64,000 nt of DNA from CAVVZJ01 sp963752755 (GTDB lineage: Bacteria; Planctomycetota; Planctomycetia; Isosphaerales; Isosphaeraceae), in the NCBI GenBank assembly GCA_963752755.1, contig CAVVZJ010000001.1, forward strand, positions 868,001 through 932,000. The letters run 5' to 3'. The notes below the pieces were generated by a model. It made no database searches, was not told where the DNA came from, and worked only from the letters and a program-made list of their open reading frames with translations. Made by a program: the position numbers and the translations under genes. Positions 34,583-43,096 of the stretch are shown here, in pieces (position 1 is the first letter of the stretch; every line of letters begins with the position of its first letter).

Positions 34583-35696
34583 GGTGGTCTCTGAATTTAG
34601 CTAACAAGGTTTGGCGGGATCGGTCACCCATTCCCAGAACAACCCAACAGACGTTGTCGCTGTATCCGATGAAGAACGAGGCCGCTCGGTGCAACGCCAA
34701 CTCCTTCGAGAACCCGTCGGTCTTGCGAGGCTTCCGGGAGTTCTGATGCCGGTCGGTCCCATTGTGCCGCTCCACGAACGACGTGTTGATCGTCGTACTG
34801 ACCGTCGAACGATCCAGGAACGCGTTCAGCAGCATCAGTGTCCCGAAGACCAGGGTCCGCACCACCTCGACGACCCGCCCCTTCTCCCCCCGCTTCCGCA
34901 CGGTCGCGTAGCCCAGATCCTCCGGCAGGACCTTCACGGGCTTGGGCGGGCCGGCCGAGACCCGGACGCCGCGGCCGCTCGATGCCGGAGACGTCGCGGA
35001 TGGCCGTCTCGTAGGGGGCGTGTTCGTCGCTGGTCAGGAGCCGGTCGGTCCGGCCCCCGGTTCGGCCGTGGACCGGCTGGAGGAGTTGTTCGCACGCCGC
35101 TCCGTCCCGTTTGCCCGGCACCAGGGCGAGCAAGAGCCGGGGCTCGGGATCCACCGCCGTATGGTCCCCGTCGTCGCCGCGGAACCGGTCCAGCGGATCG
35201 CCGGACGACTCCTTCTGATAAACGAAGCCCCACTTCTCATCGAGCTGGACCTCACGGGTCTCGGGGGGAAAAGGCCACCTGTTCTTGGTGGAGCGGTTCG
35301 GCGTGGGCACCGGCCATGGTGAGATAGCGGGTGACGGTATTCTTGTCCACGCCGACCAGGTGACTGGTGGCCCGGGGCCAGCAGCCCTCGCGGAGGTGAT
35401 TCAGGATGTCGAAGGCCATCGCGGCAGGGAGTCGGGCCTGCTCCAGGACCGTGCCCCTGCGTTCGGAGAAGCAGGCCCTGCAGGTGCGACAGTCGACCAT
35501 CCGCTTGCGCCGGGTCTTGCCGCTGTAGCCGCGGAAGGTCAGATTTCCGTGGCCCCGGAGGCCGGCGTCGGGGCCCTGGGAGTTCGGGCAGCAGAGGTGT
35601 TCGATGGGATGCATACCGATCCATCCTGATCGCAATGGCAGCGGAGTCCCCGGCTTGTGCTCATTGCCCACCCCGAAGCTAAGGCCAGACACCACC
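34583..35696 (-). mobile_element. IS1-like insertion sequence, about 1.1 kb
   Basis: The ends are imperfect inverted repeats: GGTGGT-C-TCTG-N3-TTAGCT at 34583-34602 and, on the other strand, GGTGGT-G-TCTG-N3-TTAGCT at 35696-35677. The interior encodes an IS1-type transposase with frame breaks. Size and zinc-finger-plus-DDE organisation fit the IS1 family. I see no obvious target duplication. Confidence 0.75.
34601..35614 (-). pseudogene. IS1-family-like transposase, frame broken
   Basis: ATG 35614 starts MHPIEHLCCPNSQGPDAGLR followed by GNLTFRGYSGKTRRKRM, a CxxC zinc-ribbon N-terminus, and a helix-turn-helix (MAFDILNHLREGCWPRATSH). At the C6 run near 35262 the frame must shift +1 to reach VQLDEKWGFVYQKESSGDPL and TSDEHAPYETAIRDVSGIER. 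A further +1 shift near 34965 leads to VVEVVRTLVFGTLMLLNAFL, TINTSFVERHNGTDRHQNSR and FFIGYSDN. IS1 normally uses a -1 shift, so these are probably mutations or homopolymer errors. The DDE residues cannot all be placed in one product. Confidence 0.65.
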
Positions 35697-36191
35697 GAAA
35701 AGTGGAATAAGCAGAAAATCCCCGATCTCCCGAGACTCGCCCGGATCGAACGAGACGCCGCAGCGACGCGCCCGAGACGCTGTGGGGATGCCCCGGGACG
35801 CGGGGGGGACGCGCCGTCGCCCCTTATCGGACGGTTCGCAAACCCTAGCCAGACAATAAGTTGGTGGCGGCAAACGTTACATTTTGAAGTTCATTCGGCG
35901 CCTGAGACGTGACACGAGGCGGCGCAGGGTTGGCGGTGTTCTGGGAATCCCCCATGTCAAAGAATCAGAATAAATATAGCACACGAATTGGCGTGATGAC
36001 GGAGCCGCGGCGAGGACGCAGGACGTCGGCCGGGTCTGGAACGACTGCGACCGGCCCCCCACCACCGGGAGAGGGCGGCCGCGAAGTGGAAGGATGGGTG
36101 CTTCGGCTTGCCTGGTAGTTCACAAGTTTTTTTGACATTTTTTGCTACCAATGGCGCATGAAAATGGGGAGACTCTAGCGAGGGCCCGCTC
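35697..36191. other. Intergenic region with second copy of a dispersed repeat
   Basis: No gene is supported. The segment 35880-35902 matches 6904-6926 in 22 of 23 bases, and TATAGCACA follows in both regions. GACGC-rich sequence upstream is also similar in style. A T-rich patch at 36126-36142 lies shortly before the next gene. Confidence 0.45.
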
Positions 36192-36485
36192 ATGACGATC
36201 GACCCGCATCTCGTTCGGAGCTTGCTCTGGGAGACTGTCCAGCATCACGACACCGCGATACGCAAGGGGATCCTAGACCGGCGGTGCTCGGGCGATGTCC
36301 GACTCCGACGACGGGTCGAGACGCTCCTGGAGGCCCATGACGACTTCACGCATTTTCTCAACGAACCATTGGTTGGCCCCTTCGGTCGAGAGCCGACTCC
36401 ACCCTCCAAGTTACTGGACCGTCCGTCCGGCGGGTGGCCGATCCCGGCAGGACTTGACGAGGCGCTGGAGGCACGCCGGAGATGA
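36192..36485 (+). CDS. Short protein resembling the N-terminal leader of planctomycete Ser/Thr kinases
   Basis: A 97-residue protein: MTIDPHLVRSLLWETVQHHD, then DVRLRRRVETLLEAHDDFTH and FLNEPLVGPF. This LRxRVExLLxAHxxxxxFLxxP pattern precedes the kinase domain in many planctomycete protein kinases, but no kinase domain follows here and the frame ends. It may be a truncated kinase or a free regulatory piece. There is no frameshifted kinase downstream. Confidence 0.45.
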   Translation: MTIDPHLVRSLLWETVQHHDTAIRKGILDRRCSGDVRLRRRVETLLEAHDDFTHFLNEPLVGPFGREPTPPSKLLDRPSGGWPIPAGLDEALEARRR

Positions 36486-36576
36486 CGCAGGGGCGGCCTC
36501 CGGCTGGAGTGAGCGGCAAGACGCATCTCCCGAGATCACCACAACGAATCGCTTCAGTCCCGGAGGGTTGAGTTCC

Positions 36577-37514
36577 ATGTCGTCTCGAGCCAGAAAGTGG
36601 ATCGTGGGCCGGTTGGCCCTGTGGACGATGACCGGGTTGGTCGCACTCGCAACCGCCGGGGTCGGGCTCGCCCTGGGCCAGGATCGGCCCCCGGCCGCGA
36701 CGGAAGGCGACCGGGCGGGCGTCGCCGCGGCGATGGAGGCGTTCGTCAAGGCGTTCCAGTCCCGCGACGCCAAGGCCCTCGCCGAGCGCTGGACGACCGG
36801 GGCGGAGTACCGCAACCTCGACGGGGTGACGGTGCAGGGCCGCGAGGCACTGGAGAAGGGATTCGCGGACTACTTCGCCCGGACGCCCGAGGTCTCGGCC
36901 GAGCTCCACCCCGAATCGTTGCGGTTCCTCTCCGACGTCGCCGCGATCGCGGAGGGATCGGTGACGGTGCGCCGGGGCCCGGTGGAGCCGGCGACCCACG
37001 CCCGCTACAGCGTGCTGCTGCTCCGCGAGGACGGGGATTGGCGGCTGGCGCAGATTGACCGAATCGCCGGAGCCGGGCGACTCGATCGCGGACCTCGCCT
37101 GGCTGGTCGGCGATTGGCGATCCGAGACCGGCCAGGGGGCCGAGATCCGGACCACCTATTCGTGGGCCCCGAACCACAAGTTCATCCACGTCCACTTCAC
37201 GATCAAGGAGGAGCACGCTGGCTCTCTCGGGCTTCCAGGTCATCGGCCTGGACCCCGCCATCGGCGCGCTTCATTCCTGGACCTTCGAGGCGAACGGCGG
37301 CGTGGGCGAGGCCGACTGGAGCCGGGACGGCGACCACTGGGTCCTCGACGCCGACGGGACCTTGCCCGACGGCCGGACCCTCACGGAGACGAACATCCTC
37401 CGCCGCGTGGATGACGACACGTTCACCTGGCAGTCGGTCGATCGGCTGCTCGACGACTCCGAGCTGCCCGACCTGGCCCCGGTGAAGGTCACGCGGGTCA
37501 AGCCCAAGAAGTGA
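36577..37514 (+). CDS. SgcJ/EcaC-like NTF2-fold secreted protein, two frameshifts
   Basis: The signal peptide (KWIVGRLALWTMTGLVALAT) is followed by an NTF2/DUF4440-type domain: VAAAMEAFVKAFQSRDAKAL, AERWTTGAEYRNLDGVTVQG and YSVLLLREDGDWRLAQID. A shift near 37060 leads to SIADLAWLVGDWRSETGQGA and TTYSWAPNHKFIHVHFTIKE, and another near 37220 to the C-terminal part (DWSRDGDHWVLDADGTLPDG, ILRRVDDDTFTWQSVDRLLD). Each shift corresponds to one extra base. The second half resembles DUF1579-like beta-barrels. A two-domain exported protein of about 310 residues is the likely original. Function is unknown. Confidence 0.65.
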
Positions 37515-37579
37515 TTCGGCCATCCCCGCGACCTCACGTTTTCCACCCTCTTGAAAGCTGGCACCCGGAGCTTCCCAAC

Positions 37580-39211
37580 ATGCGTCTTCACTATCATCTG
37601 GCGATCGGTGTTCTTGTGATCGGTCTCGCCGTGCCGGAGTCGCCAGCGCTGGCTCAACGCGGCGGGCGAGGCGGCGCGTGGCGGCTGGTGGTGGCGGCGG
37701 CGGCGGCATGCAGCGTGGTGGCGTGGCGGCATGCAGCTGTCGCGGTGGCGGCATGCAGCGTGGTGGCGGCGGTGGCGGTGGCGGCATGCAGCGTGGGGTG
37801 GCGGCGGTGGCGGCATGCAGCGTGGTGGCGGCGGTGGCGGTATGCAGCGTGGCGGTGGCGGTAGCGGCATGCAGAGCGGCGGCATGCAGCGCGGTAGCGG
37901 CATGGCGGGGCGGCAGCATGCAGGGCGGTAGCGGCATGCAGGGCGGCGGCTTCAGTGGCGGCGGATTCTCCTCCAGCGGTGCGAGGGGCGGGATGCCATC
38001 CGGGAGCGCGGCGATGGGGCCATACGGACGGGGCGGCACGGGGACGGGTACTGGCGGTGCGGGGCGTCCGGCCGCTGGGGCGGGGGGAGCCGGGGTCCCG
38101 GCTTGGAACGGGCGGTGCCGGCCGTCCCGGCGCGGGTGCTGGCGGCGCGGGTGGACCCTACAGCGGCGCCGGAGTCCGTCCCGGCGCGGGTGCTGGCGGC
38201 GCGGGTGGACCCTACAGCGGCGTCGGAGTCCGTCCCGGCGCGGGTGCTGGCGGCGCGGGTGGACCCTACAGCGGCGCCGGAGTCCGTCCCGGCGCGGGTG
38301 CTGGCGGCGCGGGTGGACCCTACAGCGGCGCGGAGCGTCCGGCGCGGGTGCTGGCGGCGCGGGTGGACCCTACAGCGGCGCCGGAGTCCGTCCCGGCGCG
38401 GGTGCTGGCGGCGCGGGTGGACCCTACAGCGGGGTTGGAGTCCTGCCCGGAGCCGGTGCGGGCCGGGCGGGTGTGCCCGGCGCTGATGGGGCTCGCCCTT
38501 ACGGTACGTACTACGCCGCGGAGGCCGATCGCGGCTATCAAGGCTACGCCGTCCGATCCACGGCGTACGCCTATCCCGCCTACTCGCCGGCGATGTACGG
38601 AGCCTATGCGGGAGCCTGGACCTCCCCGAACATGGCCAACGCCTCGCTCTACGCCAACCCGGGGTACGGGGCGATTTCCAATCAGCTCGGGATGGCCCAG
38701 CAACCCCAGTCGTACGACTACGGCAGCAACGTCGTGACCCAGCCGGACGGCGTCTATGTCAACGGCGACAACGTCGGCACGCCTCAGGAGTATGCCCAGC
38801 AGGCCGGCCAGATCGCCTCGTCGGGCAACGCCCAGCCCGAGCCGGACGCCTCCTGGCAACCCCTGGGCGTCTTCGCCCTGGTCGAGGGCGACGAGACGAA
38901 GTCCAACGACATCTTCCAGATTGCCGTCAACGCCCAGGGACTGCCTCCGGGGCAACTACCACAACCTCCGGGACGACAGCGTGCTGCCGCTGGTCGGCGC
39001 GGTCGATCCCAAGTCGCAGCGGGCCGCCTGGGTCCTGGGCGATCAGCAGGCTCCGATCTACGAGGCGGGCATCGCCAACCTGACCAAGGACCAGACGACC
39101 ATGCTCATCCACGGCGAGGGCGGGGCGGTCCAGCAGGCGACACTCGTCCGCATGTCCCCGCCCGAGCCGGCCGCCGCAGCACCGGCAAACCCGGGGCCGG
39201 CACAACCGTGA
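37580..39211 (+). CDS. Secreted Gly-rich repeat protein, several frameshifts
   Basis: It starts MRLHYHLAIGVLVIGLAVPE with a signal peptide ending SPALAQ. It should continue into Gly-rich GGGGGGMQRG units, but the frame slips several times between about 37675 and 37920. Then comes an 18-residue repeat (GAGAGGAGGPYSGAGVRP, six copies), a Tyr/Ala-rich region (YAYPAYSPAMYGAYAG) and a conserved C-terminal domain: VVTQPDGVYVNGDNVGTPQE, WQPLGVFALVEGDETKSNDI, and after a shift near 38945 GNYHNLRDDSVLPLVGAVDP, YEAGIANLTKDQTTMLIHGE. I recognise this last domain from other planctomycete exported proteins of unknown function. One repeat lost 4 bp, changing the frame. Confidence 0.65.
38129..38448 (+). 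repeat. Six-copy 54-bp tandem repeat inside a coding region
   Basis: The segment accctacagcgg recurs at 38155, 38209, 38263, 38317, 38367 and 38421, so the period is 54 bp except for one 50-bp unit carrying a 4-bp deletion. Because 54 is a multiple of three, all three frames stay open through the array. Each unit encodes 18 residues. Confidence 0.9.
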
Positions 39212-39268
39212 AGGCCGGTTTCGCGACGACGGACACGATTCGGCCACCCCGACGAGGAGACTCTCATC

Positions 39269-40396
39269 ATGCTCCGCTCGCCCCGACGTCCCGTGCTCTG
39301 GTTCTTGATGGCCGCGACGCTCAGCGGTGCGGCGACCTCCCGCGCTCAGTACTATCCGCCCGGCTACGGCGGCTACGGCTGGAGGGGCTGGGGTGGCGCG
39401 ACCGTGGCCGGCCGCACCGCCGCCGGCATGGGCGCCTTCGCGGCCGGCGCCGGCCGGTACAACGTGAACACGGCCGCGGCCCGCTCCATGAATGTGCAGA
39501 CCGCCGAGCAGTACAACGATTACATGTGGGAACGGACGCATCAGGCGGCCCAGGTCTATTACCAGGAGCTGGCCGCCGAGGCCGCACAGGGCAAGAAGGA
39601 CTACAAGCAGATCCAGGACCGCATCCTCAACAATCCGGAAGATCACGACCTGGAGAACGGCGACACGCTCAACGCCCTGCTGATCGAGATCACCGCCCCG
39701 AAGATGTACGCCCGGACGCTCCAGGCCGCCAGCCAACCCATCCCCGGGTCGATGGTCAAGCAGATCCCGTTCAACTACGCCTCCGCCGCCCTGACCTACA
39801 GCCTCGAACAGCTCACCTCCCCCGCCACCGTCCCCGACATCTTCTCGGACCCGGCGTTCGTCGAGGTGCGGAAGCAGGTCCGCGCCGCCGCCGAGGAACT
39901 TCGCAAGAAGACCGCCGGCTCGCAGCCGCCGAAGCCCGAGACAATCAAGAAGTTCCGCGCCGGCCTCGACGCGGCCCGGAAGATCCTGGAGAGCAAGACA
40001 GCGGCCGGCACGGTGACGCGCCGGGAGGGCGAGAACTACCTGAAGGCCCTCTACGGCCTGTCGCGGATGCTCGACACGCCGGCCTACGACGTCTTCCTCG
40101 CGGGCGTCGAGAAGATCCCGACGGTCCCGCTCCGCGACCTTCTCTCGTTCATGCATTCCTTCAATCTTCGATTCGGCCCAGCCAAGACTCCCGAGCAGCG
40201 CGAGCTCTACGCGCAGCTCTACGGCCTGCTCTCGGACCTCCGCCAGGCCGGCGGCCCGACGGCCCCGCCGCCGCCCGCCCCGGCGATCCCCGGCCAGGGG
40301 CTCGATCCCCGGATCACCAACTTCTTCTCAAGCATGGACTACAGCCACCTCACGCCCCCGAGCAGCCCGCCTCCGCCCCCTCAGCCCCATCCGTGA
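39269..40396 (+). CDS. Exported planctomycete protein of unknown function
   Basis: A 375-residue protein with signal peptide LWFLMAATLSGAATSRAQ, then a Tyr/Gly-rich start (YYPPGYGGYGWRGWGG). The main body is helical and polar: MNVQTAEQYNDYMWERTHQA, AAEAAQGKKDYKQIQDRILN, NGDTLNALLIEITAPKMYAR and FRAGLDAARKILESKTAAGT. It ends in a Pro-rich tail. It begins 57 bp after the Gly-rich protein, and the two are probably co-transcribed and act together at the cell surface. I recognise the type but know no function. Confidence 0.65.
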   Translation: MLRSPRRPVLWFLMAATLSGAATSRAQYYPPGYGGYGWRGWGGATVAGRTAAGMGAFAAGAGRYNVNTAAARSMNVQTAEQYNDYMWERTHQAAQVYYQELAAEAAQGKKDYKQIQDRILNNPEDHDLENGDTLNALLIEITAPKMYARTLQAASQPIPGSMVKQIPFNYASAALTYSLEQLTSPATVPDIFSDPAFVEVRKQVRAAAEELRKKTAGSQPPKPETIKKFRAGLDAARKILESKTAAGTVTRREGENYLKALYGLSRMLDTPAYDVFLAGVEKIPTVPLRDLLSFMHSFNLRFGPAKTPEQRELYAQLYGLLSDLRQAGGPTAPPPPAPAIPGQGLDPRITNFFSSMDYSHLTPPSSPPPPPQPHP

Positions 40397-40489
40397 GCGG
40401 CAGGGCTCGATTCAGCACTTCGAATCCGAGTCGGTTTTCCATGCGGGTTTCTCCCAGGAAAGACCAATCCAAGTGAACGGGAGTTCCGG

Positions 40490-42931
40490 ATGATCGCCCA
40501 GCGACGCGCTTCCCTCGGCACGCGGATCTCGATCCTCATCGCCGCCCTGTCGGTCCTGTGTGTCGTCCTCGCCGCGGCGAACGACCCGGATAAGTCCGGT
40601 CCGGCCCGCGGAGGGACCGACCTTCCCCAACCCGACTCGCCGTTCCGCGGCGTCGCCGACCGCACGCTCCACGGCTCGCGGCCGGACTTTCCCGAACCGA
40701 CCCGGGCGCCCGAGGACGCCCCGAACGTCCTCCTGATCCTCGTGGACGACGCCGGCTTCGGCAACGCCTCGACCTTCGGCGGCCCTTGCCAGACGCCGAC
40801 GTTGACCCGGTTGGCCGGGCGTGGTCTGCGCTACAACCGGTTCCACGTCACGGCCCTCTGCTCTCCCACGCGCGCCGCCTTACTCTCGGGCCGGAACCAC
40901 CACGCCGTCGGGTTCGGCTCGATCGCGGAATTCTCCGGCGGCTGGCCAGGCTACAACGCGAACTGGCCCAAGAGTGCCGCCGGCGTCGCGAGGATCCTCC
41001 AGGGCAACGGCTACTCGACCGCCGCCTTCGGCAAGTGGCACCTCACGCCCGACGACCAGCAAGGCCCGGCCGGGCCGTTCGACCGCTGGCCCAACGCCCT
41101 CGGCTTCGATTACTTCTGGGGCTTCCTCGGCGGGGCGAGCGGCCAGTACGACCCCGTCGTGGCCGAGAATAATAGCATCGTCGGCGTGCCGGCAGGCGAG
41201 AACTATTACTTCCCGGACGACATGACCGACCGGTCGATCCGCTGGATCGAGGGCCAGAAGGCCCAGTCGCCGGACAGGCCGTTCTTCCTCTACTACTCCA
41301 CCGGCGCGACCCACGCGCCACACCACGTCCCGAAGGCGTGGGCCGACAAATACAAGGGCCAGTTCGACCAGGGCTGGGACAAGCTCCGCGAGGAGACCTT
41401 CGCCCGGCAGAAGGCGCTGGGGGTCATCCCCGCCGACACGAAACTGACCCCGCGCGACCCGGCGTTCCCGGCCTGGGACACGGTCCCCGAGGACCTGAAG
41501 CCCCTCCTCGCCCGGCAGATGGAAGTCTTCGCCGGCTTCCAGGAGAACACCGACCACCAGGTCGGCCGCCTGGTGAAGTCGATCGAGGACATGGGCATCG
41601 CCGACAATACTCTGATCCTCTACATCTGGGGCGACAACGGGTCGAGCATGGAGGGGACTGAGACCGGAACGTTCAACGAGTTGACCACGATCAACGGCCT
41701 CGACGTGCCCGCCAAGGAGCAGCTCCAGCGGATCAAGGCGTTCGGCGGGATCGACGGTTGGGGCGGACCGGAGAGCCAGCCGCATTTCTCCTGCGCCTGG
41801 GCCTGGGCCGGCAACACGCCCTTCCAGTGGGGCAAGCAGGTCGCCTCGCACTTCGGCGGCACCCGCAACCCGATGGTCGTCTCGTGGCCGAAGCGGATCA
41901 AGGACCAAGGCAGCCTGCGCTCGCAGTTCACCCACTGCATCGACGTCGTGCCGACGATCCTCGAATGCGCCGGCATCCCGGCGCCCGGGTCGGTGGACGG
42001 GATCGAGCAGATGCCCATGCACGGGGTGAGCTTCGCCTCCACCTTCGACGACCCGAAAGCGCCGGAACGCCACACGCAGCAATACTTCGAGATCTTCGGC
42101 AACCGGGCCATCTACAAGGACGGCTGGGTCGCCTGCTCGCGGCTCGATCGGGTCCCCTGGCGGATCGATCCCGTCGCGCTCGCCAAGTACGGCCCGAACG
42201 GCGACTGGAACCCGGACCAGGACCGCTGGGAGCTCTACCATGTCGCGGAGGACTTCTCCGAGGCGGATGACCTGGCGGCCGAGCACCCCGAGAAGCTGGC
42301 CGAGCTGAAGTCGCTGTTCTGGCAGGAGGCGGAGAAGTACCGCGTCACCCCGTTGATGGCCGGGCTCGCCTCGTTCTACGGGCTCCTGCCGCCGGAGTCA
42401 CGGACGTCGTACACGTACTACCCGGGCACCGAGAACATCGGGGCCGGGATGCTCCCGAGGGTCTACAACCGCTCGTTCACCATCGCGGCCGACCTGGAGG
42501 TCCCGGCCGGGGGCGTCGAGGGCGTTATCGTGGCCGAGGCCGATTTCTTCGGCGGCTTTGCGCTCTACGTCCAGGATGGCCGGCTCCGCTACACTTACAG
42601 CATGCTCGGGCTGGACGCGGAGACGCTCACGTCTGACGCGCCGCTGCCGACGGGCAAGACCACCGTCCGTTACGAGTTCCTCGCCGATCGGCCCGGCAAG
42701 CCAGGCACCGGGGGCCGCGGCCGTTTGTTCGTGGACGACCGGCTCGTCGGAGAGAATCGGATGGAACGCACCGTCCCGCTCCGGTTCTCCAGCTACGCCG
42801 GCATGGACATCGGCAAGGACAACGGCGACCCGGTCTCGCCGAGTTACCGGGAGCATTCGCCGTTCCCCTTCACGGGCAAGATCGGCAAGGTGGTTTTCGA
42901 CATCTCCCCGGTGGATCGTCCGGGCCGGTGA
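40490..42931 (+). CDS. Exported arylsulfatase (formylglycine sulfatase, S1 family)
   Basis: An 813-residue sulfatase with an N-terminal signal (ISILIAALSVLCVVLAAAND). The first metal site is NVLLILVDDAGFGNAS (Asp86, Asp87), and the catalytic motif CSPTRAALLSGR has Cys124 for conversion to formylglycine. GKWHLTPDDQQGPAGPFDRW, YYSTGATHAPHHVPKAW and IWGDNGSSMEGTETG supply the remaining metal and sulfate ligands. The C-terminal 200 residues form a beta-rich extra domain (FTIAADLEVPAGGVEGVIVA). Planctomycetes use such enzymes to desulfate algal polysaccharides or steroid-like sulfates. A hairpin terminator follows at 42938. Confidence 0.95.
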   Translation: MIAQRRASLGTRISILIAALSVLCVVLAAANDPDKSGPARGGTDLPQPDSPFRGVADRTLHGSRPDFPEPTRAPEDAPNVLLILVDDAGFGNASTFGGPCQTPTLTRLAGRGLRYNRFHVTALCSPTRAALLSGRNHHAVGFGSIAEFSGGWPGYNANWPKSAAGVARILQGNGYSTAAFGKWHLTPDDQQGPAGPFDRWPNALGFDYFWGFLGGASGQYDPVVAENNSIVGVPAGENYYFPDDMTDRSIRWIEGQKAQSPDRPFFLYYSTGATHAPHHVPKAWADKYKGQFDQGWDKLREETFARQKALGVIPADTKLTPRDPAFPAWDTVPEDLKPLLARQMEVFAGFQENTDHQVGRLVKSIEDMGIADNTLILYIWGDNGSSMEGTETGTFNELTTINGLDVPAKEQLQRIKAFGGIDGWGGPESQPHFSCAWAWAGNTPFQWGKQVASHFGGTRNPMVVSWPKRIKDQGSLRSQFTHCIDVVPTILECAGIPAPGSVDGIEQMPMHGVSFASTFDDPKAPERHTQQYFEIFGNRAIYKDGWVACSRLDRVPWRIDPVALAKYGPNGDWNPDQDRWELYHVAEDFSEADDLAAEHPEKLAELKSLFWQEAEKYRVTPLMAGLASFYGLLPPESRTSYTYYPGTENIGAGMLPRVYNRSFTIAADLEVPAGGVEGVIVAEADFFGGFALYVQDGRLRYTYSMLGLDAETLTSDAPLPTGKTTVRYEFLADRPGKPGTGGRGRLFVDDRLVGENRMERTVPLRFSSYAGMDIGKDNGDPVSPSYREHSPFPFTGKIGKVVFDISPVDRPGR

Positions 42932-42937
42932 GGTCCG

Positions 42938-42967
42938 GACCCCGGTCGGTTCTCCTCGACCGGGGTC
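42938..42967. terminator. Perfect 11-bp hairpin between convergent genes
   Basis: GACCCCGGTCG pairs with CGACCGGGGTC around an 8-base loop. It lies 6 bp after the sulfatase stop and about 130 bp from the end of the minus-strand conflict operon, so it may serve both. Confidence 0.7.
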
Positions 42968-43096
42968 TGACGCCTATTGCCTAGGAGCGCCGGGGCGGAG
43001 TCGTGCCGGGGAATCTACGACACCGGTGAGGCGGTGGAGAACTCCCGACCGTGGCGCGATGGGATAAACCCGAACGCCGGGAAGGCTGCTGGTCAT

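Noticed and set aside
35252..35310. Programmed -1 frameshift of the IS1 type at the C6 run
   Set aside because: The two frames are related by +1, not -1, and there is no A-rich slippery heptamer, so mutation or homopolymer error fits better.
38129..38448. Tandem repeats considered as a CRISPR array
   Set aside because: The units are adjacent and near-identical with no variable spacers, and they encode an in-frame protein repeat.
37678..40476. A 932-codon plus-strand frame across the repeat and the next secreted gene
   Set aside because: It crosses out of frame through the gene at 39269, which has a signal peptide and normal composition; the long opening is due to the 54-bp repeats and high GC.
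40880..42286. Long minus-strand frame opposite the sulfatase
   Set aside because: The sulfatase has all catalytic motifs; the opposite frame is an antisense product.
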